The notes beneath the pieces were generated by a model, which worked only from the letters and a program-made list of their open reading frames with translations, searched no databases and had not been told where the DNA came from. DNA of 64,000 bases from Rhodococcus sp. B50 (lineage in GTDB: Bacteria; Actinomycetota; Actinomycetes; Mycobacteriales; Mycobacteriaceae): positions 372,001 through 436,000 of the forward strand of contig NZ_WPAG02000002.1 of assembly GCF_013602415.1 (NCBI RefSeq), given 5' to 3'. The position numbers were made by a program, and so were the translations under genes. Positions 52,587 through 62,160 of the stretch are shown one piece after another (positions within the stretch are counted from its first letter, which is position 1; every line of letters starts with the position of its first letter).

Positions 52587-54940
52587 CCACACGCAGCGAT
52601 ACCGCGACCCCGGCAGTTCTCGACGCGCGGCTGGTGCCGTGTGCGCTGGCCGCATGGGCGGTGACTCTGCTGGCCTTGTACACCGGCTGGCGGATCGTGA
52701 CCGTCGTGGCGATCGTCGCCGTCGTCGGGTGCGCGGTGACGATCCGTCTCGCCGCGACCGGCCACCTCCGGCACGGAGGTACGTGGATCCTCCTCGCGGT
52801 ACTGGCCGTCGTCGCGGGATTCGGACCGGCCGCCGGACTACGCATGTGGGCCGCCGACCGTCATCCGATCTCCTCCGCAGCGGAGACCGGGTCGTGGGCC
52901 ACGGTCGTTCTCGTCCCGACCGACGATCCACGGCGGATTCGGGCGGCGGCGTTCGACGACACGCCCCGGGTGCGTATTCCGGCACGGCTCGAGCACGTGA
53001 CGGTGGGTGGTCGGGCCATCGACACCGGGGGAGCGGTGGTGGTCTTCGCGCCGGTCGACTCGTGGGGCGATCTCCTACCCGGGCAACAGGTCACCGCACG
53101 TGTGCGAGCGGCGCCGGACACCGGGCCGGGCACCACGCTGGCGGTACTTCGCTCGGAGACCGCGCCGACGGCGATCGGCGCACCACCACTGTGGCAACGG
53201 TGGGCGGGCACGGTGCGAGAGCGCCTCGCGCAGGTGAGTTCCGCGGTGCTTCCCGCCGACCGGGCCGGACTGCTCCCCGGTCTCGTCGTGGGAGACACCG
53301 GGGCACTGACCGACGACGTCCGCGAAGACTTCCGGGTGGCCGGGCTGACGCATCTGACGGCCGTGTCCGGCGCCAACGTCAGTATCGTCCTCGGGGCGGT
53401 GCTGCTGCTCGTGCGCGCGGCGGGTCTCGGTCCGCGTTCCGGGACCGTCCTCGCCGCAACGGCTCTCGTCGCGTTCGTCGTCGTGGTGCGCCCGTCGGCG
53501 AGTGTGGTGCGTGCCGCGGCGATGGGATCGATCGGCCTGCTGGCGTTCGTGACCGGCCGTGAGCGACAGGCGCTTCCCGCCCTGTGCACGGCGGTCGGCG
53601 TGCTGCTCGTGCTGATGCCCGATCTCGCCGTCGATGTCGGGTTCGCGTTATCGGTGTCCGCGACGGCGGCGCTGATCGTCGCCGCGCCGCCCGTGGTGGT
53701 TCGACTGACGGATCGTGGGTGGCCGCGGCCCGTCGCGGAGGTCACGGCGATGTCGCTGGTCGCTTTCGCGGCGACCTCGCCTCTCGTCGCGGCGGTGAAC
53801 GGGACGGTGAGCGTCGTGTCGGTCGTGGCCAACGTTCTCGTCGCCCCGGTGCTCGCGCCGCTGACGGTCCTCGGCGCGCTCGTGGCGGTGGCCGCCTGCA
53901 TCTTCCCGTGGGCGGGTGAAGTACTCGCACGCGGCACGGGCCCGTTCCTGTGGTGGCTGATCGCGGTGGCCGACCGTGCGGCGTCGGTGCCGTCGGCCGA
54001 ATTCGAGGTGCCCGACGGGCCGGTGGGCGCACTCACCGCGGCTGTGCTGGTCGTCACTGCATGGTCGGTGGTCCGTGACCGGCGGGCGCGGGCGGTGGCT
54101 CTCGTGGTCGCGGTGGCGGTCGCGGCGGTGTGGCTGCCCGTGCGTGTGCTGAGGCCCGGCTGGCCCGGGGCCGAATGGGTGCTCGTCGCATGCGATGTCG
54201 GCCAAGGCGATGCGCTGGTGCTGGCTACGGGGGACGGACCTGCCGTCGTCGTCGACACCGGGCCGGAGCCGGAGGCGATCGATCGGTGCCTGCGCCGGTT
54301 GCGGATTCGTGAGGTCGCGCTGATCGTGTTGTCGCATCTGCACGCCGACCACACGGGTGGGATCCGCGGCGTCCTCGACGGGAGGTCCGTGGGGGCGGTC
54401 GTGGTCGGGCCGGGCGCCGGGCGCGACGGCGCAGCGGAGGTCCTCCGCCCGGCCACCGAGATCGGTGTCGTCGTGCGGGAAGTGCGTGCCGGTGCGGTAC
54501 TGCGCGCGGGCGACCTCGACATCCGGGTACTCGGCCCCGACACGCCGGGGGTCGGCCGTTCCGAGAACGACGACTCCCTCGTGTTGACGGTGGAGACCGT
54601 CGTCGGACGGGTCCTGCTACCGGGTGACGCCGAGGAGGCCGCGCTCGATGCGCTCGTGCGATCCGGCACCGACGTGCGAGCGGACGTGTTGAAGGTGCCG
54701 CATCACGGATCCCGCACCACACCCGAGCGTTTCCTCACCGCCGTGCGTCCGCGCATCGCCGTCGTCAGCGCCGGACGCGACAACCTCTTCGGGCACCCGC
54801 ACCCCGAGATCGTCGCGACGCTGGCCGCGATGGGGACGCGCGTACTGCGCACCGACCTGCACGGCGACGTCGCCGTGGTCCGTGCCGGTTCCGGGGCGCT
54901 CGCGGTGGTGTCGGACGTGCGTGGCACGATCGAACCGTGA
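52583..54940 (+). CDS. comEC: ComEC/Rec2 DNA-uptake channel
   Basis: A 785-residue membrane protein with an N-terminal OB-like domain, the competence domain ([37 protein letters not shown] and about ten helices), and a C-terminal metallo-beta-lactamase domain ([12 protein letters not shown]585-H587-D589-H590 region). It transports one DNA strand into the cytoplasm in competent bacteria. No pilus or dprA genes are in the window, so competence itself is unproven. It overlaps comEA and holA (GTGA each). Confidence 0.93.
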   Translation: MTTRSDTATPAVLDARLVPCALAAWAVTLLALYTGWRIVTVVAIVAVVGCAVTIRLAATGHLRHGGTWILLAVLAVVAGFGPAAGLRMWAADRHPISSAAETGSWATVVLVPTDDPRRIRAAAFDDTPRVRIPARLEHVTVGGRAIDTGGAVVVFAPVDSWGDLLPGQQVTARVRAAPDTGPGTTLAVLRSETAPTAIGAPPLWQRWAGTVRERLAQVSSAVLPADRAGLLPGLVVGDTGALTDDVREDFRVAGLTHLTAVSGANVSIVLGAVLLLVRAAGLGPRSGTVLAATALVAFVVVVRPSASVVRAAAMGSIGLLAFVTGRERQALPALCTAVGVLLVLMPDLAVDVGFALSVSATAALIVAAPPVVVRLTDRGWPRPVAEVTAMSLVAFAATSPLVAAVNGTVSVVSVVANVLVAPVLAPLTVLGALVAVAACIFPWAGEVLARGTGPFLWWLIAVADRAASVPSAEFEVPDGPVGALTAAVLVVTAWSVVRDRRARAVALVVAVAVAAVWLPVRVLRPGWPGAEWVLVACDVGQGDALVLATGDGPAVVVDTGPEPEAIDRCLRRLRIREVALIVLSHLHADHTGGIRGVLDGRSVGAVVVGPGAGRDGAAEVLRPATEIGVVVREVRAGAVLRAGDLDIRVLGPDTPGVGRSENDDSLVLTVETVVGRVLLPGDAEEAALDALVRSGTDVRADVLKVPHHGSRTTPERFLTAVRPRIAVVSAGRDNLFGHPHPEIVATLAAMGTRVLRTDLHGDVAVVRAGSGALAVVSDVRGTIEP

Positions 54941-55908
54941 GCGACGCGTCCCTGCATCTGGTCCTCGGTGAGGAAGAACTGCTCGTCGACCGTGCTGTCG
55001 CGCAGATCGTGTCCGACGTTCGCACTCGCAGCGACACTCCGGGCGATCTGCCCGTCTCCCGGCTCCGCGCGGGCGACGCGGGTGTGCCGGAACTGGCAGA
55101 GCTGCTGAGCCCGTCGCTGTTCGCCGAGGAACGCATCGTGATCCTCGAATCCACCGCCGACGCCGGAAAGGATGCCGCGGCGCTCATCCTCGACGTCGCG
55201 GCCGATCCGCCCCCGGGCGTGACGCTGGTGATCCTTCACAGCGGCGGGGGCCGCACCAAGACGATGGTGCCCGCGCTCCGCAAGTACGGCGCCGAGGAGC
55301 ACATGTGCGCCGCTCCCGCGAAAGCGGGGGAGAAGGCCGCTTGGGTGCGCACGTTCGTCCACAAGGAGTTTCAGGCCGCAGGCGTGCGGGTCTCCGGCGA
55401 CGTCGAACAGCTCGTCATCGAAGCGGTGGGATCCGACCTCCGCGAACTCGCTGCCGCGTGCAGTCAGCTCGTGGCCGACACGGGCGGCAAGATCGACGCC
55501 GCGGCGGTGAGACGCTACTACTCCGGCAAGGCCGAGGTGTCAGGATTCGATGTGGCCGAGAAGGCCGTGGCCGGCGACACCGCCGGTGCGCTCGAAGCGC
55601 TGCGATGGGCGATGCACCGCGGCGTCGCCCACGTACTGCTCGCCGATGCCCTCGCCGACGCCGTCCACACCATCGCCCGCGTCGGCTCCGCCGGTCGGGG
55701 CGACCCGTTCTCCCTCGCCTCGTCGCTCGGCATGCCGCCGTGGAAGGTCAAGAAGGCCCAGGCCCAAGCGCGGACGTGGGCACCGGCGTCCATCGGCACG
55801 GCGCTCACGGTGGTGGCCGCGCTCAACGCCGACGTCAAGGGGGCGGCGGCCGACCCCGACTACGCCCTCGAACACGCCGTGCGCGTCATCGCGCAGCTGG
55901 CGGCCTGA
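54937..55908 (+). CDS. holA: DNA polymerase III subunit delta
   Basis: Clamp-loader subunit (323 residues) that opens the beta clamp. [20 protein letters not shown] at the N-terminus, an [15 protein letters not shown] segment and the C-terminal helical collar ([21 protein letters not shown]) fit HolA. GTG 54937 overlaps the comEC stop. The gene ends at a terminator shared with rpsT. Confidence 0.93.
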   Translation: MSDASLHLVLGEEELLVDRAVAQIVSDVRTRSDTPGDLPVSRLRAGDAGVPELAELLSPSLFAEERIVILESTADAGKDAAALILDVAADPPPGVTLVILHSGGGRTKTMVPALRKYGAEEHMCAAPAKAGEKAAWVRTFVHKEFQAAGVRVSGDVEQLVIEAVGSDLRELAAACSQLVADTGGKIDAAAVRRYYSGKAEVSGFDVAEKAVAGDTAGALEALRWAMHRGVAHVLLADALADAVHTIARVGSAGRGDPFSLASSLGMPPWKVKKAQAQARTWAPASIGTALTVVAALNADVKGAAADPDYALEHAVRVIAQLAA

Positions 55909-55962
55909 GCCGGCCGCCGCTCTTCCCTGCCGAGCGACCGACGATCACTTACCTTTGGGACG

Positions 55963-56000
55963 CCACGAAGGCCGCCCCCGCGAGGGGACGGCCTTCGTGG
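55963..56000. terminator. Bidirectional terminator between holA and rpsT
   Basis: CCACGAAGGCCG (55963-55974) pairs with CGGCCTTCGTGG (55989-56000), extended by a CCCC/GGGG inner stem around a GCGA loop. Confidence 0.85.
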
Positions 56001-56037
56001 AAGCAGAGCCTGCGTCTACTACCTCGGAGCGATGAAC

Positions 56038-56298
56038 TCAGAGCTTGTTGGCAAGCTTCGCGAGAGCAGACTTCTTGTTGGCTGCCTGGTTGGCGTGGAT
56101 GACACCCTTGCTGACAGCCTTGTCGAGCTGACGGCTGGTGGCGACGAGGAGCTCGTTGGCCTTGTTCTTGTCGCCGGCGGCCGCAGCCTCGCGGAACGAA
56201 CGGATTGCCGTACGCAGTGACGACTTCACCGACTGATTCCGGAGTCGGTTGCGCTCGTTGGTGCGAATCCGCTTCACCTGGGACTTGATGTTGGCCAC
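56038..56298 (-). CDS. rpsT: 30S ribosomal protein S20
   Basis: An 86-residue basic helical protein ([32 protein letters not shown]...[23 protein letters not shown]) that binds 16S rRNA early in assembly. Start GTG 56298 gives the normal mature N-terminus; a longer frame to 56358 would add unrelated residues. An AGGA site lies about 9 nt upstream. Confidence 0.97.
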   Translation of the reverse strand: MANIKSQVKRIRTNERNRLRNQSVKSSLRTAIRSFREAAAAGDKNKANELLVATSRQLDKAVSKGVIHANQAANKKSALAKLANKL

Positions 56299-56707
56299 GC
56301 GTAAAATCCTGTCGTCTTGCTGGTAGCTGGTAGGAAAGCTCTGGGTGCATCTGAGCACCGATGGACAAGGCTACCAAGAACGGATCACAAAGCCCAAACC
56401 GGCGGTCGGATCACCCCCGTCAGCCGCCCTGATATTTCGTCCATGAACGAATGTGTTTCGTCCGAGGTCGGCTGCCCGGCATGGAGAACGATTTCGGCAT
56501 CACCGACATGTCGTCGCTCGAGACATCTCCATGGACGGACACACCACTGCGCACGAAGTCGTTGTCGAGGTCACGCGCCTTGCGTAATCTGCGTCACAGC
56601 GCGAACGCGAGTTCGCCGTAGCGGTACATCGACAGCGGTACATCCACTCGAAGTGTTCTACCACCAGGTTCCGCCTGCGTGCGGGGCCGCGAACATCGAG
56701 GTGACCC
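56299..56707. other. 409-bp divergent region between rpsT and the aquaporin gene
   Basis: Besides the short rpsT leader it holds several repeats: TTTCGTCC twice (about 56434 and 56456) around an inverted TTCGT-N6-ACGAA; GCGAAC/GTTCGC at 56601-56606 and 56611-56616; and the 10-mer GCGGTACATC at 56621-56630 and 56635-56644. This spacing suits regulator binding upstream of the aquaporin gene. No RNA or protein gene was seen. Confidence 0.5.
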
Positions 56708-57529
56708 ATGGAACCCCCACGCGATCCCGAATCCCGGCTCGACGAAGATCTCGCGCGCGAGACGTCCCTGGAAATCCGTGATCCCGGTGAGTTCTCCGAC
56801 CTGCGGAAGTACGTGGCGGAGGCCATCGGGACGTTTCTTCTGGTGTTCTCCGCGGTGGGTACCGCGGTGTTCGCCGGAAGCCGTGTCGGCCAGCTCGGCG
56901 TCGCACTGGCGTTCGGCCTGACCCTGCTGTTCCTCGTCTACACCATCGGCCCGATCTCGGGGTGCCACGTGAACCCGGCGGTGACGCTCGGGCAGCTCAT
57001 CGTCGGGCACGTGACCCCGGTGCGTGCCGTGGGCTACTGGATCGCACAGGTCGTCGGCGGTCTGATCGCCGGTCTGACGCTCTACGCGGTGGCGTCGTCA
57101 CTGCCGAGCTACGACCGTGCCGCCGACGGACTGGGAGCCAACGGTTGGGGTGCACACAGTCCCTCCGCCGTGCGCGGTCCGCTCGGCGGTGTACTCGAGA
57201 ACGGCTACGGCATCGGCGCGATGATCGTCGTCGAGGTCCTGCTCACGGCGGTACTGGTGTTCGTGGTGCTCGGCGCGACCGATCAGGTCGCCGACGCACC
57301 GATCGCCGGCATCGCCATCGGGTTCACCCTCGCCGTGATCCACCTGATCTCGATCCCGATCGACAACACGTCGGTCAATCCCGCGCGCAGTCTGGCCGTC
57401 GCGTTCTACCAGGACGGCGCGCTCGGGCAGCTGTGGGCCTTCATCGTGTTCCCGCTCATCGGAGGCGCGCTCGGAGCCCTCGTCTACACCTTCCTGTTCG
57501 GACGGCGGTACGGGCTCAGGGCCTCCTGA
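56708..57529 (+). CDS. aqpZ: Aquaporin (AqpZ-type)
   Basis: A 273-residue MIP channel with six helices and both NPA loops: GCHVNPAVT (N89) and IDNTSVNPARS (N224, with the selectivity Arg). The IHLISIPIDNTSVNPARS block matches AqpZ water channels better than glycerol facilitators, which carry Asp after the second NPA. The first 35 residues are an acidic cytoplasmic extension. ATG 56708 follows GAGGTG. Its long upstream region with several repeats suggests regulation, for example by osmolarity; the regulator is unknown. Confidence 0.92.
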   Translation: MEPPRDPESRLDEDLARETSLEIRDPGEFSDLRKYVAEAIGTFLLVFSAVGTAVFAGSRVGQLGVALAFGLTLLFLVYTIGPISGCHVNPAVTLGQLIVGHVTPVRAVGYWIAQVVGGLIAGLTLYAVASSLPSYDRAADGLGANGWGAHSPSAVRGPLGGVLENGYGIGAMIVVEVLLTAVLVFVVLGATDQVADAPIAGIAIGFTLAVIHLISIPIDNTSVNPARSLAVAFYQDGALGQLWAFIVFPLIGGALGALVYTFLFGRRYGLRAS

Positions 57530-57554
57530 GCCCCGCGCTCGGGAGCGGCCCGGT

Positions 57555-58181
57555 TCAGCTCCAGCCGAACTCGGTGCGGAGCCGGGCCGCGACCTGATCG
57601 AAGCGTGCGGGGGGAAGGACCGCGCCCTCGCGGCGGATGCCGTCCTCCGGGACGTCGAGCACGCGATCGAGTCGCACCCAGCTCGGGCGGTTCGCCGCGT
57701 CCCATGGTCCGGAGCCGATCCCGAGCCAATCGCGGTGACCGTCGCGGTCGGCGTTCGACGACAGCATCAGTCCGAGCAGCGTCGAGTCGTCGCGTCCCAC
57801 CACGAGAACCGGACGGTCCTTGCCCTGCGTCGGGTCGTCCTCGTAGGCCACCCAGGTCCACACGATCTCGCCCGGATCGGCGCGGCCGTCCAGGTCGGGG
57901 GAGTATTCGAGGCGGCGCGCGCGCTGGGCGGTCGGCGTGGTGCGCGAGGCCACCGGTCGGCCGGGGGCCGGGCGCTTCGTGCCGGCGGAGGTCTTCGCGG
58001 CACCAGGCCTCGGTGCCGCCGTGGTACCGCTTCCGGAGGTGCCGGCCTGACCGGCCGAGCTCAGCGCGGCGCGTGCCTTGTCGAGCGCTCCGGACTGCTG
58101 CAACTGCTGGTAGATCTTCGGCCCCTGCTCGACGGCGAGACGCCCCAGTTGCCTGCCCAACTTCTTCCATGTACCGGCCAC
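57555..58181 (-). CDS. PemK/MazF-like domain protein with N-terminal extension
   Basis: A 208-residue protein. The first 90 residues are a helical, then Pro/Ala/Thr-rich stretch; the rest resembles the PemK/MazF fold (PGEIVWTWVAYEDDPTQGKDRPVLVVGR). MazF-type toxins cut RNA, but no antitoxin gene is adjacent and the extension is not typical of toxins, so a toxin role is doubtful. The mycobacterial counterpart beside lepA (Rv2405) is uncharacterised. GTG 58181 is 8 nt after TAAGCT on the minus strand, so the mRNA is probably leaderless. Confidence 0.75.
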   Translation of the reverse strand: MAGTWKKLGRQLGRLAVEQGPKIYQQLQQSGALDKARAALSSAGQAGTSGSGTTAAPRPGAAKTSAGTKRPAPGRPVASRTTPTAQRARRLEYSPDLDGRADPGEIVWTWVAYEDDPTQGKDRPVLVVGRDDSTLLGLMLSSNADRDGHRDWLGIGSGPWDAANRPSWVRLDRVLDVPEDGIRREGAVLPPARFDQVAARLRTEFGWS

Positions 58182-58189
58182 GGGAACCG

Positions 58190-58195
58190 AGCTTA
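58190..58195 (-). promoter_or_regulatory. -10 element of the PemK-like gene
   Basis: TAAGCT on the minus strand, 8 nt before GTG 58181; the divergent lepA promoter region lies beside it. Confidence 0.5.
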
Positions 58196-58235
58196 ACCGG
58201 ACCGCACACGGGCGAAGTCCCGCCCGCCGCCCGAC

Positions 58236-60140
<1,905 letters not shown>

Positions 60141-60175
60141 CCGTCCCTGCGGCGACGCCCATCGGAAGGATTCGC

Positions 60176-61108
60176 GTGCTCGACACCTGGCTCACCCGTG
60201 AACTCGGAATCTCCGTTCCCCTGCTGGGTGCGCCCATGGGTGGACGTGCCGGTGGGCGGCTTGCCGGCGAGGTGACCCGTGCCGGCGGTCTCGGCCTCAT
60301 CGGTGCCGCTCGGTACAACACCGCGGAGTGGATCGCGGGGGAGGTCCGCACCGCCCGCGAGATCGGGGGCGGACCGGTCGGATTCGGCCTGATGACCTGG
60401 GCGCTCGCCGACGACGACAGCCTCCTCACCGCCGTGCTCGAGCACCGGCCGCAGCTGGTCACGCTCTCGTTCGGCGATCCCGCACCCTACGTCGAGCGGG
60501 TCCACGAGGCCGGGGCCGTGGTGCTCTCGCAGATCAACACGATCGACGATCTTCGGGTCGTCGAGGCTGCGGGTGTCGACGCGGTGATCGCCCAGGGTCA
60601 CGAGGCCGGCGGGCACACCGGCAGGATCGGCACCCTGCCTCTGCTGCAGGAGGTGCTCGAGTCGACGTCGCTGCCGGTACTCGCCGCAGGTGGTATCGCT
60701 TCCGGTCGCGGTCTGGCGGCGGTGCTCGCGGCAGGTGGACAGGGTGCCCTGGTGGGTACGGCCCTGCTCGCGAGTCCCGAGACCGTCGGCCCCGACTACG
60801 CCCGGACCCGGCTCGTCGAGGCGGGCAGCGCCGACACCGTCTACACCGACGTCTTCGACAAGGCCCGCCACCAGCCGTGGCCGGCGCGGTGGGGTGGGCG
60901 TGCCTTGCGTAACGCGTTCACCGACGAATGGCACGGCCGGGGCGCCGACGAGGAGGCCATCGCCGCCGCGTACACGGGCGACGATCCCGATATCGGTGTG
61001 GTGTATGCGGGGGAGGCCGCCGGGCTGGTGCGGTCCGAGCGACCCGCGGGCGAGGTGATCCGGGAGATCGCCGAGCAGGCGGAGTCGCTGCTGTCCCGGT
61101 TCCGCTGA
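60176..61108 (+). CDS. Nitronate monooxygenase-like FMN enzyme
   Basis: A 310-residue TIM-barrel flavoprotein of the 2-nitropropane dioxygenase family: GAPMGGRAGGRLAGEVTRAGGLG near the N-terminus, AQGHEAGGHTGRIG with the catalytic His, and FMN phosphate loops LAAGGIASGRGLAAVLAAGGQGALVGTALL. Members oxidise nitronates or act as NADH:quinone reductases; the substrate is not clear. GTG 60176 follows GGAAGGA, 35 bp after lepA, so it may be cotranscribed. Confidence 0.87.
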   Translation: MLDTWLTRELGISVPLLGAPMGGRAGGRLAGEVTRAGGLGLIGAARYNTAEWIAGEVRTAREIGGGPVGFGLMTWALADDDSLLTAVLEHRPQLVTLSFGDPAPYVERVHEAGAVVLSQINTIDDLRVVEAAGVDAVIAQGHEAGGHTGRIGTLPLLQEVLESTSLPVLAAGGIASGRGLAAVLAAGGQGALVGTALLASPETVGPDYARTRLVEAGSADTVYTDVFDKARHQPWPARWGGRALRNAFTDEWHGRGADEEAIAAAYTGDDPDIGVVYAGEAAGLVRSERPAGEVIREIAEQAESLLSRFR

Positions 61109-61143
61109 GAGCGGCCTCGGTACACGGACGTCCGCACTCGAGC

Positions 61144-61162
61144 TAAGGTGAGCCTCACCTGA
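61144..61162 (+). promoter_or_regulatory. Iron box (IdeR/DtxR-type operator)
   Basis: TAAGGTGAGCCTCACCTGA, a 19-bp near-palindrome matching the IdeR/DtxR pattern TWAGGTWAGSCTWACCTWA at most positions. It covers a TAAGGT hexamer that can serve as -10 and lies 13 bp before the ATG, with GGAGGT between. Confidence 0.85.
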
Positions 61163-61175
61163 ATGGAGGTCGCCC

Positions 61176-62153
61176 ATGCGCCGAGTCGTTCTCTCCGCGG
61201 TAGCGCTCGTATTGTTCGCCGTTCCCACCCTCGTCGCATGTTCCCCGGACACCGACGAACCGGCGACCGCCGGTGGCGACACCGTCACCGTCGAGCACTC
61301 CTACGGCACGACGACGATCGAGGGCGCCCCCGAGCGGATCGTCGCGACCTCCAGCCAATGGCTCGATGCCCTCGTCGAACTCGGAGTGCAGCCCATCGCG
61401 TACCACAGCGCCGGCTCGTACGGCGACGAGCGCGGCCTGTACCCCTGGCAGACCGAGGTCTCCCCGGATGCGGTGGCGCTGAGCTCGGCGGCGGAAACAG
61501 CGGTGCCCGTCGAGGAGGTCGCCGCCCTCGAACCCGACCTGATCCTCGGCGCCTGGCAGATCACCTCGCAGAACGATTACGACACGATCTCCGCGGTCGC
61601 TCCGACGATCGGACCTCTCGGCGAGACCGGGGTGGACCGCTGGGACGAACAGGTGCGGGTACTCGGTGAGGTCCTCGGACGTACCGACGAGGCGGAGCGG
61701 ATCATCGCCGACCGCAACGCGGACATCGAGGAAGCCGCTCTGCCGGGCCTGGAGGGCCGGACCGCCGCGTTGTCGCAGTACGTGACGAACGAGCAGCAGG
61801 TCGTCGTGGTCGCCGATCCGGATGACGGTGCGGCGGCCCTGTTCTCGCAACTGGGCATGACGCTGCCGCCCGCGCTGGTCGCCGAGGGCGGAGCCGCCCA
61901 GGGGCGGGTCGTGCTCGGCCCCGAACGCGTCGACGCCCTGGTCGCCGATCTTCTGATCATCCTGCCGCGCGGTGGAACCGAACAGGACCTGATGGCCCTG
62001 CCCGGTTTCGACCGGCTGCCCGCCGTGACCGGTGGCGGTCTCGCCGTCGTCGACTTCCCCACGGTGGTCGCGTTCAACACGCCGTCGTCGCTGTCGATCG
62101 GCTATGCCCTCGACGTGATCCGTCCGCAGCTCGAGGCGGTCGCCGGCACCTGA
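61176..62153 (+). CDS. Fe3+-siderophore-binding lipoprotein (FecB/FepB type)
   Basis: A 325-residue substrate-binding protein of an iron-siderophore ABC importer: signal peptide with lipobox LVAC (Cys22), mature start SPDTDEPATAGG, and a periplasmic-binding-protein type III domain (VEHSYGTTTIEGAPERIVATSSQWLDALVELGVQPI, VAALEPDLILGAWQ). No permease or ATPase gene is adjacent, so it either uses a remote importer or scavenges alone. Start ATG 61176 has GGAGGT 5 nt upstream. An iron box over the promoter predicts induction under iron starvation. Confidence 0.92.
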   Translation: MRRVVLSAVALVLFAVPTLVACSPDTDEPATAGGDTVTVEHSYGTTTIEGAPERIVATSSQWLDALVELGVQPIAYHSAGSYGDERGLYPWQTEVSPDAVALSSAAETAVPVEEVAALEPDLILGAWQITSQNDYDTISAVAPTIGPLGETGVDRWDEQVRVLGEVLGRTDEAERIIADRNADIEEAALPGLEGRTAALSQYVTNEQQVVVVADPDDGAAALFSQLGMTLPPALVAEGGAAQGRVVLGPERVDALVADLLIILPRGGTEQDLMALPGFDRLPAVTGGGLAVVDFPTVVAFNTPSSLSIGYALDVIRPQLEAVAGT

Positions 62154-62160
62154 CGCCGGG

